A stretch of 64,000 nucleotides of DNA from Streptomyces rhizoryzae (GCF_023155275.1 NZ_JALMUV010000045.1:1-64000); one strand, 5' to 3'. Numbered from the stretch's first letter, positions 8,408 through 18,153 are shown. Numbers and translations are program-made. The notes: generated from the letters alone by a model not told the origin.

Positions 8408-11212
8408 TTAGAAGATCTTGAGGTATTTGAGCTCTGCGCCAGCATAGCTTCCGGTGTTTTCGGTGGCCTGGACGAGAACGTAGCGCAGGGTCTTGTTCTC
8501 GATGGCCGCTCTGATCTCCTTGGCGTATTGCGCGTCTTTCGGCGACACAAGGGCGCGCTGCTCCATATCGGCGCAAATGGTGCGGACATACTCGAGGGTT
8601 CCCTGCTTCACCATGGTGCCCCGGTCGAGCGCACCGTTGCCCTTGCGCCAGTCCAGTCGCGCGTTCGGGCCCTTCGCCTCGACGATGATGAGGTTACCGT
8701 CCTTGTCACGCCAGAGCTGGTCGAACCTCTTCGAGCCGTTGGGCGTCTCGGGAAGGTCGGTGATCTCGTGGGCCCCTTCGAACTCCTTCTGCAGGAGCAT
8801 GTGGCAGCGTGCGGCCTCCTCGCCGAGGGCTTCGCCGAGCTTGGTGTTGTTGGAGACACCCTCGCCGACCGTCTTGTTGAAGTGATCCTGCGCGTCGGCG
8901 AGTGCCTGAGCGGTCTCATGGGTCGGGTTGTTCTCGTAAGCCTTTTCAGCGCTCTTCAGGTCCATGCCTGCTACGCGCTTGGCCGAAACGTCGTCGAGGT
9001 GGTTGAGGTGGCCTTGGTGGCCGACCGTATCCCGGCCCCGTACGAGGTCGTCCAGGTGGTACTTCTCGGAGTTCGCGTAGGGCAGGTCATCGGCGGCCAT
9101 CCATCCGCCGCCCGGTTTCTCGGCCAGCTTCGGCAGAAGCTGGCCGTCGACCAATGCCTCGCCATTGTTCCGTTTGCCAAGCCCCCACTTGTCGTAGTGC
9201 TTTGCGCGCCAGACCGGGTCCTCGTTGGCCAGCCGGACGTGCTCACGGGTGATGGCCGCCCGTTCTGCGGGTGTCCGCTCGTCGGCAGGCTTCTCGCGGG
9301 CAGCTTCGTACTCCGCTCGGTGTGCCGCGTTCTCCGCGCCGCGGGCCGACTCCTCCGGGCTGCCCGGATGGATTCCACCTGCCGACGGGGGCTCGTGGTG
9401 GCTGCCGCCCGCGCCGGGCCCGTCGGCGTGAGAGCCGCCTGCCGACGGCCCGTCCGAATGACTAGGGTTGTGGCTATGGTCGGCAGTTGACGGGCTGTCC
9501 GGGTGACTACCGTCCGTGTGCGGTGCGTCACCTCGGCCACCGCGGGAGGCGTTGTCCAGCTCGTTGGTGACCATGCGGTCAGCTGCGTGGCCGGCAGGAG
9601 TGTGGCTCAAGGTGCCGCCCGGAGCCGTGTCGGTGCGGCCGACCGGGACGTCGTCTGCGGCACTCACCGGATCAGAGATGTCAGAGCCGACGCGTGTGAC
9701 GTCGTCGCTGCGTCCGCCGACCCCGACCAGGACTGGCTGTTCCTGTCGGACTGGGCTCTCGGTCCGTGGGTTGTCCGCGCCCGTGGTAGGTGTGGTGGTC
9801 TGTCCCTTCGGGGCGTCTTCGGCGCGCTGGAAGAGGCTGCCATCCTCGTTGTAGAGGTCGCCTCTGCCGCTCATGTACCGCCCGGTGGCCGGGTCCTTCA
9901 CCGTATTTGGCGGGAGTTCAACCGTTCCTTCGGGCAGTTTGACCCTGCTGCCGGAGAGTTTGTTCGCCCCTTCCGGGATGGCGGCGTCCTTGGGCAGCTG
10001 GATCGTGCCGTCCGGCAGCTTGGTGGCGCCTTCGGGCAGGCTGTAGACGCCCTCGGAAATCTTCGGGACCTGGAAGTGGCCGGCGTTCTTGAGGTGGGCC
10101 ATCACGTCGCCGATCTTGGAGATGCCGGTGCCCGCGCCCTTGAAGACGTAGGTCATCGGGTCGATGACCTCGCCCACTTTCCCGGCTACCGACACGGCCC
10201 TGACCGCCACGCCGGCCTTTGTCGCGCCCTCCACGGCGGCGCCTCCGCCACGGGTGATGATCGCGGTGATGGCGTTGAAGGTGACCGCGCCGGCGGCACG
10301 GGAGCCGTTGGATTCCCACTGGTCCCAGGCCACGAATGCCTTGCCGGTCTCCAGCATCGCGGTACGGGAATCGCGGAACCAGGAGGGGAGCATGCGCCCC
10401 GGTGTCATCAAGTAGGGGGCGGCCAAGCCGGGCATGGCCAGGATGAGCGAAGTTGTGGTGGTGAGCTTGGCCAGGCCGAGCCATGCCTGTCCTGCGGCCT
10501 CCGAGCCCTCCCAGCCGAACAGGGTCAGCAGGCCCTTGATGCCGCCCCATGCGCCGTCGATGATGACGCCCTTGCCGAAGTCGTAGGCGTGGTCCCAGAC
10601 CTTCCACCAGGGGACGGATTCCTCGACCGCGTCGCCCCAGGGCAGGCTGCGGGACTGCTTGAGGGTTTCGGCGTCGTAGCCGTAGCCGTTCTTGTGGGAG
10701 GCGTCGATGGCGTGGAGGGCTTTGCCGCCGACCAGGCCGACGATCTTGGCGTGACAGTCGCGTTCGGCCGCCTGGAACGCGGCCCACACCTCGGCGATCT
10801 TGTTGCGGCGCGCCAGGTTCTCGTCGGTCAGGTCACTGTCTTCGCGCCAGTCGTCGTCGCTGGAGTCGACTTTGTGGCGGAAGGCGGCGGCGTCCTGTTT
10901 GAGTTGCTGGAGCTGCTTGACCAGCGGGCGGATCTCGCTGGCGTAGGTGCCCAGGGCGCCGGCGATGACACGCGCGTCGTGGCCGACCTCGCGGGCCTTG
11001 TCCGCCACGGGCTTGGTGACGCCGAACAGTTGCTCCGCCTCGGGCGCCTTGTAGTAGGCGGACAGGCCGCCGAAGGACTTGTGGACGTCCGAGCCGGCGG
11101 TCGCGACCTTGGAGCCGCCGTTCGAGAGCGACTTCACCTTGGCTTCGAGTAGGTCCAGGTCGCCGGTGAAGACCGGTACCTCGGACGGGTCGACCGGTGC
11201 GCCGTCGCTCAT
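8408..11212 (-). CDS. T7SS-linked polymorphic toxin with PD-(D/E)XK-like C-terminal domain
   Basis: A 934-residue modular effector. Residues 1-200 are helical and WXG-like, suited to type VII export. A hydrophobic region near 255-285 and a glycine/alanine region follow. Residues 385-440 hold short LPEG/LPDG repeats, and residues 470-650 form a Gly/Ser/His-rich linker with SHxDGP repeats. After a helical GEALVDGQLLP section, the last 200 residues resemble a restriction-endonuclease fold: FDQLWRDKDGNLIIVEAKGP gives an Asp near 832 and E-A-K at 845-847, followed by a QGTLEYVRTICADM helix. It probably degrades nucleic acid in rival cells. The start overlaps the upstream stop (ATGA at 11209-11212). 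Immunity is the next gene. Strong as a toxin, moderate for the nuclease type. Confidence 0.85.
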   Translation of the reverse strand: MSDGAPVDPSEVPVFTGDLDLLEAKVKSLSNGGSKVATAGSDVHKSFGGLSAYYKAPEAEQLFGVTKPVADKAREVGHDARVIAGALGTYASEIRPLVKQLQQLKQDAAAFRHKVDSSDDDWREDSDLTDENLARRNKIAEVWAAFQAAERDCHAKIVGLVGGKALHAIDASHKNGYGYDAETLKQSRSLPWGDAVEESVPWWKVWDHAYDFGKGVIIDGAWGGIKGLLTLFGWEGSEAAGQAWLGLAKLTTTTSLILAMPGLAAPYLMTPGRMLPSWFRDSRTAMLETGKAFVAWDQWESNGSRAAGAVTFNAITAIITRGGGAAVEGATKAGVAVRAVSVAGKVGEVIDPMTYVFKGAGTGISKIGDVMAHLKNAGHFQVPKISEGVYSLPEGATKLPDGTIQLPKDAAIPEGANKLSGSRVKLPEGTVELPPNTVKDPATGRYMSGRGDLYNEDGSLFQRAEDAPKGQTTTPTTGADNPRTESPVRQEQPVLVGVGGRSDDVTRVGSDISDPVSAADDVPVGRTDTAPGGTLSHTPAGHAADRMVTNELDNASRGGRGDAPHTDGSHPDSPSTADHSHNPSHSDGPSAGGSHADGPGAGGSHHEPPSAGGIHPGSPEESARGAENAAHRAEYEAAREKPADERTPAERAAITREHVRLANEDPVWRAKHYDKWGLGKRNNGEALVDGQLLPKLAEKPGGGWMAADDLPYANSEKYHLDDLVRGRDTVGHQGHLNHLDDVSAKRVAGMDLKSAEKAYENNPTHETAQALADAQDHFNKTVGEGVSNNTKLGEALGEEAARCHMLLQKEFEGAHEITDLPETPNGSKRFDQLWRDKDGNLIIVEAKGPNARLDWRKGNGALDRGTMVKQGTLEYVRTICADMEQRALVSPKDAQYAKEIRAAIENKTLRYVLVQATENTGSYAGAELKYLKIF

Positions 11213-11661
11213 CTCTGCTTCCCCCCGAAGTCCTTGAAGGCGTCCAGGCGCACCGCGCGGGCGGCGCGCTGGGCGTTCTGGGCAGCTTCCAGGTCGCCTT
11301 GGACGTACTCGTTGGTGGCTTTGGCCGCGCCCAGGACGGCGGCCTGGCAGCGATCGGCCATCGCCTTGAGGTCGCTCTTACGGGCCGCCGCGTACTCGGC
11401 CAGCGCGGCGCCGACCGGACCCGTCGACGTCTGCGACAGCACCGCTGCGCCCGTCGGCCCCTTCAGAGCGGGCCCCGGCATCACGGGCCCGTGCGGCAGC
11501 GCGGCCGCCTGTGAGCCCGGCACAGCCGTACCCGCTGCCCCAGCTGCCTCTCGCAGGTCCGCGAGCAGGGTGCTCAGGGCGTCCCCCAGATCTTCGGCGC
11601 GGGTGCCGACGATCTTCAACTGACCCTGGACTCCCTGCGGCTGAATGTCCCACGACGCCAT
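11209..11661 (-). CDS. DUF6507-like ESX-associated protein
   Basis: A 150-residue, mostly helical protein opening MASWDIQPQGVQGQLKIVG, a start that I recall for DUF6507 proteins of Streptomyces type VII loci. Two helical regions flank an Ala/Pro/Gly-rich middle (residues 50-85), an ESAT-6-like hairpin layout without a WXG motif; the SWD near the N-terminus is the only Trp. It lies between the ESAT-6-like genes and the toxin. Its stop overlaps the toxin start by four bases, so the two are translationally coupled, which fits a chaperone or export-adaptor role for that toxin. This role is inferred. Confidence 0.7.
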   Translation of the reverse strand: MASWDIQPQGVQGQLKIVGTRAEDLGDALSTLLADLREAAGAAGTAVPGSQAAALPHGPVMPGPALKGPTGAAVLSQTSTGPVGAALAEYAAARKSDLKAMADRCQAAVLGAAKATNEYVQGDLEAAQNAQRAARAVRLDAFKDFGGKQR

Positions 11662-11791
11662 GAAACGTCCGCATTCCTCTCTGCTGCGCTTTCACCGCCG
11701 CCACATCCCCCGTGGCTCCGCCGCTTCCTGCGGTCGGTAATCCGTCGGCGCACCGCGGAGGACCGCTCCTGCCGCTGCTGCGCCGGGTGGT

Positions 11792-12103
11792 TCAGCCGAT
11801 GTTGTCGACCGCGGACTTCGCGCGGGCGAGCGTCTGGTGCGCGGTGGCGTCGTTCTTCTCCAGCGTGGTCTTGAGCAGGTGGATGATGTTCTTGACCTCC
11901 TGCGAGGCGCGGTTCCAGCGCAGTTCCTTGCCGTGGTACTCCTCGGCGACACCGTCCGCGGTGAAATCCGCCATCGCCTGCTTGACCTGAGCGTCACGTG
12001 CCGCGATCACCTGCTCCAGGCGGCCGATCACCGCCTGGATGTTGCCCTGTGCCTCCGCTGATGCGCCCGAGTCGTACGAGCGGCGGTCCATGCCGGCAGC
12101 CAT
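11792..12103 (-). CDS. ESAT-6-like (pore-forming ESAT-6 type) small protein
   Basis: A 103-residue helical-hairpin protein matching the family annotated as pore-forming ESAT-6 proteins: MDRRSYDSGASAEAQGNIQ opening, DAQVKQAMADFTADGV, then YHGKELRWNRASQEVKNII and a C-terminal AVDNIG. The Trp in ELRWNRA lies at the likely hairpin turn. The start is ATG 12103 (GGAGG six bases upstream); the GTG at 12106 is too close to that Shine-Dalgarno. It follows the second ESAT-6-like gene by 52 bases, and the pair probably forms a secreted heterodimer that is exported with, or guides, the toxin. Confidence 0.8.
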   Translation of the reverse strand: MAAGMDRRSYDSGASAEAQGNIQAVIGRLEQVIAARDAQVKQAMADFTADGVAEEYHGKELRWNRASQEVKNIIHLLKTTLEKNDATAHQTLARAKSAVDNIG

Positions 12104-12155
12104 CACAATCCTCCCCGTGGAAACCTGGTCGTAGTACGTCTGTCGCGGTCGGGCG

Positions 12156-12488
12156 TCAGCGGCCCGAGAAGCGGGCCGCGTCGAAGTTGGCCGCCGCCAT
12201 CTGCGACCGGGCGTTGTCGGCCTGCTCCTGGACGCCGGTGCTGAAGGCCGATTCCATGCCCGACTGGCCCCCGATGATCGCGGCCAGCGCGCCGTTCAGC
12301 TCCGCTGTGATCTCGTCCGCGTGCGCCTTGAAGGAGTCGAAGGCCGCCTTGCCCGCGCCGTTGAACTTCCCCTCCAACGGCTGGGCCGCCTGGATGAGCT
12401 GGTGGATCAACGTCCCCAGCTCCGTGCTCGACCCCTGCGACTGCGACCTCAGCGTCGAGAGCGTCTGCGCCCCCATGTCGAACTTCAT
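12156..12488 (-). CDS. WXG100/EsxB-like small secreted protein
   Basis: A 110-residue helical protein, MKFDMGAQTLSTLRSQSQG, with a central AQPLEGKFNGAGKAAFDSFK segment. In canonical WXG100 proteins this turn carries W-x-G; here FNG takes that place, as in many actinomycete EsxB-type partners. The start is ATG 12488, preceded by GGGGGAG; an extension to 12524 has no Shine-Dalgarno. It is first in the run toward the toxin, so it probably opens the effector operon, with a promoter in the 190 bases upstream. It is the likely partner of the ESAT-6-like protein downstream. Confidence 0.75.
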   Translation of the reverse strand: MKFDMGAQTLSTLRSQSQGSSTELGTLIHQLIQAAQPLEGKFNGAGKAAFDSFKAHADEITAELNGALAAIIGGQSGMESAFSTGVQEQADNARSQMAAANFDAARFSGR

Positions 12489-12678
12489 TGAGCTCCCCCC
12501 ACTGGACTGGATGACCGTTTGCACGTCATGCCTATCAACTGCGCATCACCGGAGCAATCCGCCATCCCCATGCTATGACCAGGGTGTGACAACGGCTCAG
12601 AACCGCTGTCCGCCGACCCGGCGCCGCAGTGCGTTCGACGATGAGCGGGACGCGCCCGTCCACTCGGTGCAGGTGCGC

Positions 12679-14097
12679 TCACGCGCCTTTCAGATGCCGC
12701 ATCAGGCGCTCGAAGTCCTGCCAGACCGACAGGTCCGACGGGTCTCCCTGGAAGGGGTAGTACAGCGCAGGGCGGGTCTGCGGTCCGAGCGGGGCGGGCG
12801 CCTCGGTCAGCGGGGTCTTTCGGGCGCGGTCGTCGGGTATCCCGCTGACTTCCTCTGCGCCGAGCACGAAGGCCAGTGGGACACCGGGGCCCTCGAAGCG
12901 GGGCGGCACGGCCAAGTCGCGGCGGGCTTTGCGGAGCTGGATGAGCATCGACTGGAGGCGGTGGCGGGTGGCGAGCAGCTCCGCGGCCCTGGGCAGGGCG
13001 TCTATCGGCGGGGCCTCGTCGGGGCCGTAGCCGAACATCAGCGTGACGTCTTCCTCCACGCCCGCTTTCGTGCGGCTGATCCGCACCGTGGCAAGGCCCG
13101 GCCGCTCCGGGTTGCCGACCACCACGACCCAGGTCGGCTCCGGCGCCCGGTCGCGGGCGAGGTCGGTGAGCTGTCGCGGTGACCAGGGGAGGTTGGCGGG
13201 TTCGGCGGTTCCCCAGCCGGCCGGGGGCCGGCCGGTGAGTTCGCGCCATATCGACTCCAGCGCGCCGCCGAGCACCAGGTGTTCGTCGGCGGGGTGGACG
13301 GTGCGGAAGGTCACGGCCAGCTGGCGCCCGGCGGCGGGTGTGACGTCCTGATAGGTGGCGGCCACCGGGGTGCGCGGGTCGTCAGCGGTTGCGTCGGGCG
13401 ACGGTACGGGGGCGAACATGCCGTCGTGCCAGCGCAGTACGGCGCCGGTCAGCCCGTCGTAGTAGCCGCCCCGTTCGTCGCGTACCACCCAGCGGCAGGG
13501 CCAGGTGCTGAGGCTCTCGCGGACGGCCGGGGAGAGCGTCGCGCCTGGTGGGGTGACGACCTGGAGGCCGAGCTCGGCGGTGGCGGCGGCGCGGAAGGCG
13601 TCGGAGAGCCAGGCGGTCATGGCGACCACAGGCCGGTCCTGGATGACGACGGCGACCTTGTCGGTGAGGACATCGACGGCAGGGTGAGCGGCGGCCGGTT
13701 CGGGCGCGACGCTCAGGCCGTCGGTCTCGACCACGGCCAGGGACCGGGTGGCTTCCGGTGGCCAGGCGGAGCCGTCGGCCAGGGCGGCCAGTCGGGCCGC
13801 GCAGGTGCCGGCGAGGCGCTCGGCCTCTTCGACGCCGGTGGTGGCGCGGGCCTCGGTCCACCAGTACGGAACCGGCGGCGGGGTGGCCCCCAGCAGCCGC
13901 TCAGCCTCCCCGGGGACCTGTACGAACAGCGGTGCCTCGACGGAGACCAGCGGCCGGCCCTCACCGTCGCACAGCCGCACCACGGCGCCCTCGCCGGCCG
14001 TGTCGACCAGCTTGTCCGGGCCTCCGGAGAGGAGGCCCGCAAGCATGGCCCACGGGTCGGGCATCCGTTGGGTGAGGGCGATGACGTCCTTGGTCAT
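12679..14097 (-). CDS. DUF6177-like protein of type VII secretion loci
   Basis: A 472-residue protein starting MTKDVIALTQRMPDPWAMLAG, which I recognise as the DUF6177 type found beside EccC in Streptomyces. It has no membrane segments. Visible features are an EAPLFVQVPGEAERLLG strand set, a PYWWTEARA motif, a central beta-rich half with GGYYDGLTGAVLRWHDG, and a C-terminal helical half ending in DFERLMRHLKGA. It lies 81 bases after the EccC stop on the same strand, which suggests a cytoplasmic accessory, by position analogous to EspG-type chaperones. No catalytic motif was seen, and the role is unknown. The start is ATG 14097. Confidence 0.7.
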   Translation of the reverse strand: MTKDVIALTQRMPDPWAMLAGLLSGGPDKLVDTAGEGAVVRLCDGEGRPLVSVEAPLFVQVPGEAERLLGATPPPVPYWWTEARATTGVEEAERLAGTCAARLAALADGSAWPPEATRSLAVVETDGLSVAPEPAAAHPAVDVLTDKVAVVIQDRPVVAMTAWLSDAFRAAATAELGLQVVTPPGATLSPAVRESLSTWPCRWVVRDERGGYYDGLTGAVLRWHDGMFAPVPSPDATADDPRTPVAATYQDVTPAAGRQLAVTFRTVHPADEHLVLGGALESIWRELTGRPPAGWGTAEPANLPWSPRQLTDLARDRAPEPTWVVVVGNPERPGLATVRISRTKAGVEEDVTLMFGYGPDEAPPIDALPRAAELLATRHRLQSMLIQLRKARRDLAVPPRFEGPGVPLAFVLGAEEVSGIPDDRARKTPLTEAPAPLGPQTRPALYYPFQGDPSDLSVWQDFERLMRHLKGA

Positions 14098-14178
14098 GGG
14101 TCGTCTGGTCCTTTGCGTTGTTCGGGGCACCGGTGCCGTAGGTCCCGGGTGGTGCGCGTGCACGGGCACGTCCGGGAG

Positions 14179-17100
14179 TCAGGCGCCGGAGTGCACGGTC
14201 TGGATCAACCGGTTGGGGTGGCCCCTGCGGATGAGGATGCCGCGGCCGGCCGGTTGCCGGGACGCGTACACGCCGGGGAACAGCTGTCCCTCGCCGCGGT
14301 CGCCGGACATGACGAGGGCGGCGGATCCCGATTCGCGCAGGGCCTGTACGAGGGGTTCGTAGAGGCCGCGGGAGGCTCCTGCGACGCGGCGGGTGAGGAC
14401 GAAGTGCAGGCCGATGTCGGCCGCCGAGGGGATGAACGGCAGGAACGGGGCGAGGGGTTCCTGGCCGGCGGTGGTGAGGACGTCGTAGTCGTCGACGAGG
14501 ACCACGATCCGCGGACCGCCGCCCCAGTTGCCGGGTTCCAGGTCCTCCAGCCGCGCACTGTCATCGGGCAGCCGTTTGCCCAGGACGTCGGCGATACCGT
14601 GAGCAAGGCCCGCGCACAGCTTGGCGTTGTAGGCGTAGCCGCCGTTGAACTCCTCAGGGACCGCGCCGCGCAGACTGCGCCTGGGGTCCATGAGGGCGAA
14701 GACCAGCTCGTCCTCGCCGTACCGCTCGATGAGGCCCGCGGCGATGGTTTTGAGCAGGTTCGTCTTGCCGCATTCGCTGTCACCCAGGATCAGCAGGTGC
14801 TGGTCATGCCGGAACAGGTCGAGCACAACGGGCTGGAGCGCCGCTTGGTCGAGGCCGATCGGCACCCGCCGGGGTTCGGTGGCGGGACCCGGCAGGAGAT
14901 GGGGCTCCAGCTTGTGCGGCAGCACCCGCACCGGCTGGGCGACCTCACCGCTCCAGGTGGCCCGGATCGTCCGGGCCGATCGCTCCAGGACGGTACCCAC
15001 GTCCGCGGCATCGGTGCGTCCGTCGGTACGGGGAAGCGCGACCTGTGCGAAGAGTTTGCCGTCGGTGAGCACACGGCCGGGCTCGTCGGGGGAAAGCGTC
15101 GCGGCGAGCTTGTGGTCGATGCAGGACTCGCCGGGGTCGTTCAGCCGCAGTTCGATGCGGGTGCCGAAGTTGGACTGGACGGCGATGCGGGCGTCGTTCC
15201 AGCGGAGCATGCCCGCCACCACGTGGATGCCGTAACCACCGCCACGCTTGAGGAGGTCGGCGACGGCGTCGTCCAGCTCCTCGAAGTCGTCGCGCAGCGC
15301 GCCGAAACCGTCGATGACGAGGATGATCTCGGCCGACGTGAGCCGTGGCAGCCGGCCTGCTGCATGCAGGGCGCGCAACTGCTCGACGGAGTCGATGCCG
15401 TGCTCGCGGAAGAGGTCCTCCCGGGCCGCGAGCATGGCTCGTACCTCTTCGACTGTCCGGGCCGCGCGCTCACGGTCGGCGCGGCCCGCGATGCCACCGA
15501 CGTGCGGCAGGCCCGACAGCGCCGGCAGGCCGCCGCCGACCAGGTCAAGACCGTAGATGCCGACCTCGCGTGGGGTGTGGGTCAGCGCGAGCGAGAGGAC
15601 GAGGGTGCGCAGGAGCGTGGTCTTGCCGGACTGAGGGCCGCCGATGACGGCGGCGTGACCGCCGGCCACCGTGAGGTCCAGGTACCACGGGCCCTGCCAC
15701 TGCCGGGTGGGGTCGTCGAGGAGCCCGAGCGGGACGTCGAGCGGCCCGCGGCGCCCCGCCACCTGCGTACCGCGGGCACTGACCTCCAGCGGTCCGGCGA
15801 CGGTGTCCAGGGTGATGGCCTCGGGGAGCGGGGGCAGCCAGATGCGGCGCACCGGGCCGGCGGCGTTCGCCAGCTGCTCGACGATGACGCCCAGTTCGGT
15901 CGGCCCCGTCTCGCGCCGCCGCGCCATCTGTTCCTCCCCCTCCGAAACTCCGGTGGCGGCAGTGGAGTTGAAGGTGTCGTAGGGGAGGGCGAGGGGTCCG
16001 CTGTCCTCCTCCTCGTCGCGCTGTACGGGACCGCGGTAGGGGCCGGAGACGTAGCTTGCCTTGAAGCGGTCGTAGTGGCTGGTGTCGACCTTGAGGTAGC
16101 CGAAGCCGGGCAGCGGCGGCAGGTGGAAGGCGTCCGTGGTGTCCAGGACCGTGCGGGACTCGTCCGCGGAGAACGTCCGCAGGCCGAGCCGGTACGAGAG
16201 GTAGGTGTCCAGCCCCTTGAGCTGGCCGCCTTCGATGCGCTGGCTGGACAGCAGCAGGTGCACGCCGATGGAGCGGCCGATGCGGCCGATGGACAGGAAC
16301 AGGTCGATGAAGTCCGGCTTGGCGGTGAGCAGTTCACCGAATTCGTCGATGACGACGAAGAGATGGGGCAGCGCCTCCAGGTCGGGCCGACTGCTGGTGC
16401 GCAGCGCGGTGTAGTGGCCGATGCCGGAGATGTTGCCGGCGTCCTTGAGGACCTGCTGACGGCGCTTGACCTCGCCGGCGAGGGAGGCGTGGACGCGTTC
16501 GACCAGGCCCGCCTGGTTCTCCAGGTTGGTGATGACGCCGGCGACGTGCGGCAGGCCGGCGAACGGCGCGAAGGTGGCGCCGCCCTTGTAGTCGACCAGG
16601 ACGAGGGAGAGGTCCTCGGGAGGGTGGGTGGCGACGAGGGCGAGGACGAGGGTGCGCAGGAGTTCGGACTTGCCGGAGCCGGTGGCGCCGACACACAGGC
16701 CGTGCGGGCCCATGCCCAGCTCGGAGGACTCCTTCAGGTCCAGCAGCACCGGCTCGCGGGCGTCGTTGAGGCCGATGGGTACGCGGAGGAAGGCGCGTTC
16801 GCCGCGTGGTGCCCACAGGCGAGAGACGTCAAGGTGCGCTACGTCGTCGATGCCGAGGAGGCCGGCGAAGTCCACCGGCCCGGTCAGCGGGGCATCGGCG
16901 AGGGACTCGGCGGACAGACGCAGCGGCGCCAGCATCCGGGCCAGCCCCTCGGCAAACGGAATGCTCACCTCGTCCACGGTGCCATGGGCGGTGACCGGCT
17001 CCCGCTCCCGCAGGTCCTCGATGAGGACCTGATCGTCGTCGACGGTGATCCGGACGCTCACCTGCCCCGGCTCCTGGACCCGCTGTTCCACCAGATGCAC

Positions 17101-18153
17101 GACGGTGACACCCATTTCCCGCAGGCCGACCGCCTCGTCGGGACGCGGCAGGTCGACGGCGTCCTCGCCGTGGCCGTCAGCGACGACCACCAGCCGGGAC
17201 GTCATCGCCAGGGCATCGCCGCCGGACAGACCACGGCGCACCTCGGCCGCGTAGGAGGCCCGGCGACCCAGTTCTGGGCCGAGCTGCCGGGCGAGCTGGA
17301 GGGTGGAGGGGGCGATGCGGCGGGCGGCGACCGGGCCGTCGAACTGCTCGGCGTCGAGCAGATGCGGCAGCCACTTGGCCCACTCCCAGTCGGCGAGCCG
17401 ATCCCCGGGCACGGCGAGCGCCATCGCGACGTCATCCGGGGCGTGCAGGGCCGCGGCCTGGAGGAGCAGGGCACGCGCGATGCGCAGGCAGTCAGGGCGG
17501 GGGCCGATGATGCTGACGTTGCCGACGCGGTCCAGCGGGACGGTCAGGGGGAGCCCGGTGCCGGTGCGGAAGCGGGCTATCAGCGCCGACGCCTCGTTGA
17601 GCATGAAACGGTCCGGCGGGGTAAGGACCGACGAACCCTGCTGAGCGATCTTCAAGTCCCGCACGGGCATCTCACCGGTGCCCACCCGCACGTGCAGGAA
17701 GTCGCCGTCGGTGCGGCGGCGCTCCCACAGCCGCGCCGGATCCCGCACGATGTCATAGAGGGCGGCCGGCGGCGGGTTGAGGACCCCGGCGCGTTCGGCA
17801 CGCCGGCGTTCCTCGGAGGAGAGCTCCTCGCGCAGGTCCTCCAGGTACACGAGGTATGCCTCGCGCTGGGTGCGTCGGATGCGCTGGGCCTTGCCCCGCT
17901 GGGAGAAGACGAGCGCGACGGACCCGATGACCGTGACGACGAGGATGATCGCGCCCAGCACGGCGAACTGGCTGTTGCGCACGACCGTCATCATCACCAC
18001 CGACGACATGACCCCGGCGACGGGCAGCAGCGACATCGCGATGTTGCCCGCCTTCCCCTCGGGGAGGTTGGGCGGGGCCTCGATGACGCGTGCCTCAAAG
18101 GCGGCCGGGGGCCGGGTGGTCCTGGCCGGGCGGTGGATCAGTCGGGTACTCAT
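14179..18153 (-). CDS. eccC: type VII secretion FtsK/SpoIIIE ATPase EccC
   Basis: The motor of the type VII system, 1324 residues, as long as EccCa-EccCb together. Two membrane helices lie near residues 40-90 (IAMSLLPVAGVMSSVVMMTV and FAVLGAIILVVTVIGSVALV). Three FtsK-like ATPase domains follow, with Walker A motifs GATGSGKSELLR (near 485), GGPQSGKTTLLR (near 835) and GDSECGKTNLLK (near 1120). The first also shows a Walker B HLFVVIDEFGELL. Substrate proteins are expected to dock on the C-terminal domains. The start is ATG 18153. It follows the MinD-like gene by 57 bases and precedes DUF6177, and is part of one long minus-strand unit. No truncation is seen. Confidence 0.95.
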   Translation of the reverse strand: MSTRLIHRPARTTRPPAAFEARVIEAPPNLPEGKAGNIAMSLLPVAGVMSSVVMMTVVRNSQFAVLGAIILVVTVIGSVALVFSQRGKAQRIRRTQREAYLVYLEDLREELSSEERRRAERAGVLNPPPAALYDIVRDPARLWERRRTDGDFLHVRVGTGEMPVRDLKIAQQGSSVLTPPDRFMLNEASALIARFRTGTGLPLTVPLDRVGNVSIIGPRPDCLRIARALLLQAAALHAPDDVAMALAVPGDRLADWEWAKWLPHLLDAEQFDGPVAARRIAPSTLQLARQLGPELGRRASYAAEVRRGLSGGDALAMTSRLVVVADGHGEDAVDLPRPDEAVGLREMGVTVVHLVEQRVQEPGQVSVRITVDDDQVLIEDLREREPVTAHGTVDEVSIPFAEGLARMLAPLRLSAESLADAPLTGPVDFAGLLGIDDVAHLDVSRLWAPRGERAFLRVPIGLNDAREPVLLDLKESSELGMGPHGLCVGATGSGKSELLRTLVLALVATHPPEDLSLVLVDYKGGATFAPFAGLPHVAGVITNLENQAGLVERVHASLAGEVKRRQQVLKDAGNISGIGHYTALRTSSRPDLEALPHLFVVIDEFGELLTAKPDFIDLFLSIGRIGRSIGVHLLLSSQRIEGGQLKGLDTYLSYRLGLRTFSADESRTVLDTTDAFHLPPLPGFGYLKVDTSHYDRFKASYVSGPYRGPVQRDEEEDSGPLALPYDTFNSTAATGVSEGEEQMARRRETGPTELGVIVEQLANAAGPVRRIWLPPLPEAITLDTVAGPLEVSARGTQVAGRRGPLDVPLGLLDDPTRQWQGPWYLDLTVAGGHAAVIGGPQSGKTTLLRTLVLSLALTHTPREVGIYGLDLVGGGLPALSGLPHVGGIAGRADRERAARTVEEVRAMLAAREDLFREHGIDSVEQLRALHAAGRLPRLTSAEIILVIDGFGALRDDFEELDDAVADLLKRGGGYGIHVVAGMLRWNDARIAVQSNFGTRIELRLNDPGESCIDHKLAATLSPDEPGRVLTDGKLFAQVALPRTDGRTDAADVGTVLERSARTIRATWSGEVAQPVRVLPHKLEPHLLPGPATEPRRVPIGLDQAALQPVVLDLFRHDQHLLILGDSECGKTNLLKTIAAGLIERYGEDELVFALMDPRRSLRGAVPEEFNGGYAYNAKLCAGLAHGIADVLGKRLPDDSARLEDLEPGNWGGGPRIVVLVDDYDVLTTAGQEPLAPFLPFIPSAADIGLHFVLTRRVAGASRGLYEPLVQALRESGSAALVMSGDRGEGQLFPGVYASRQPAGRGILIRRGHPNRLIQTVHSGA

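Noticed and set aside
9503..11152. 549-codon plus-strand frame opposite the toxin
   Set aside because: No domain and no start signal; shadow of the toxin gene.
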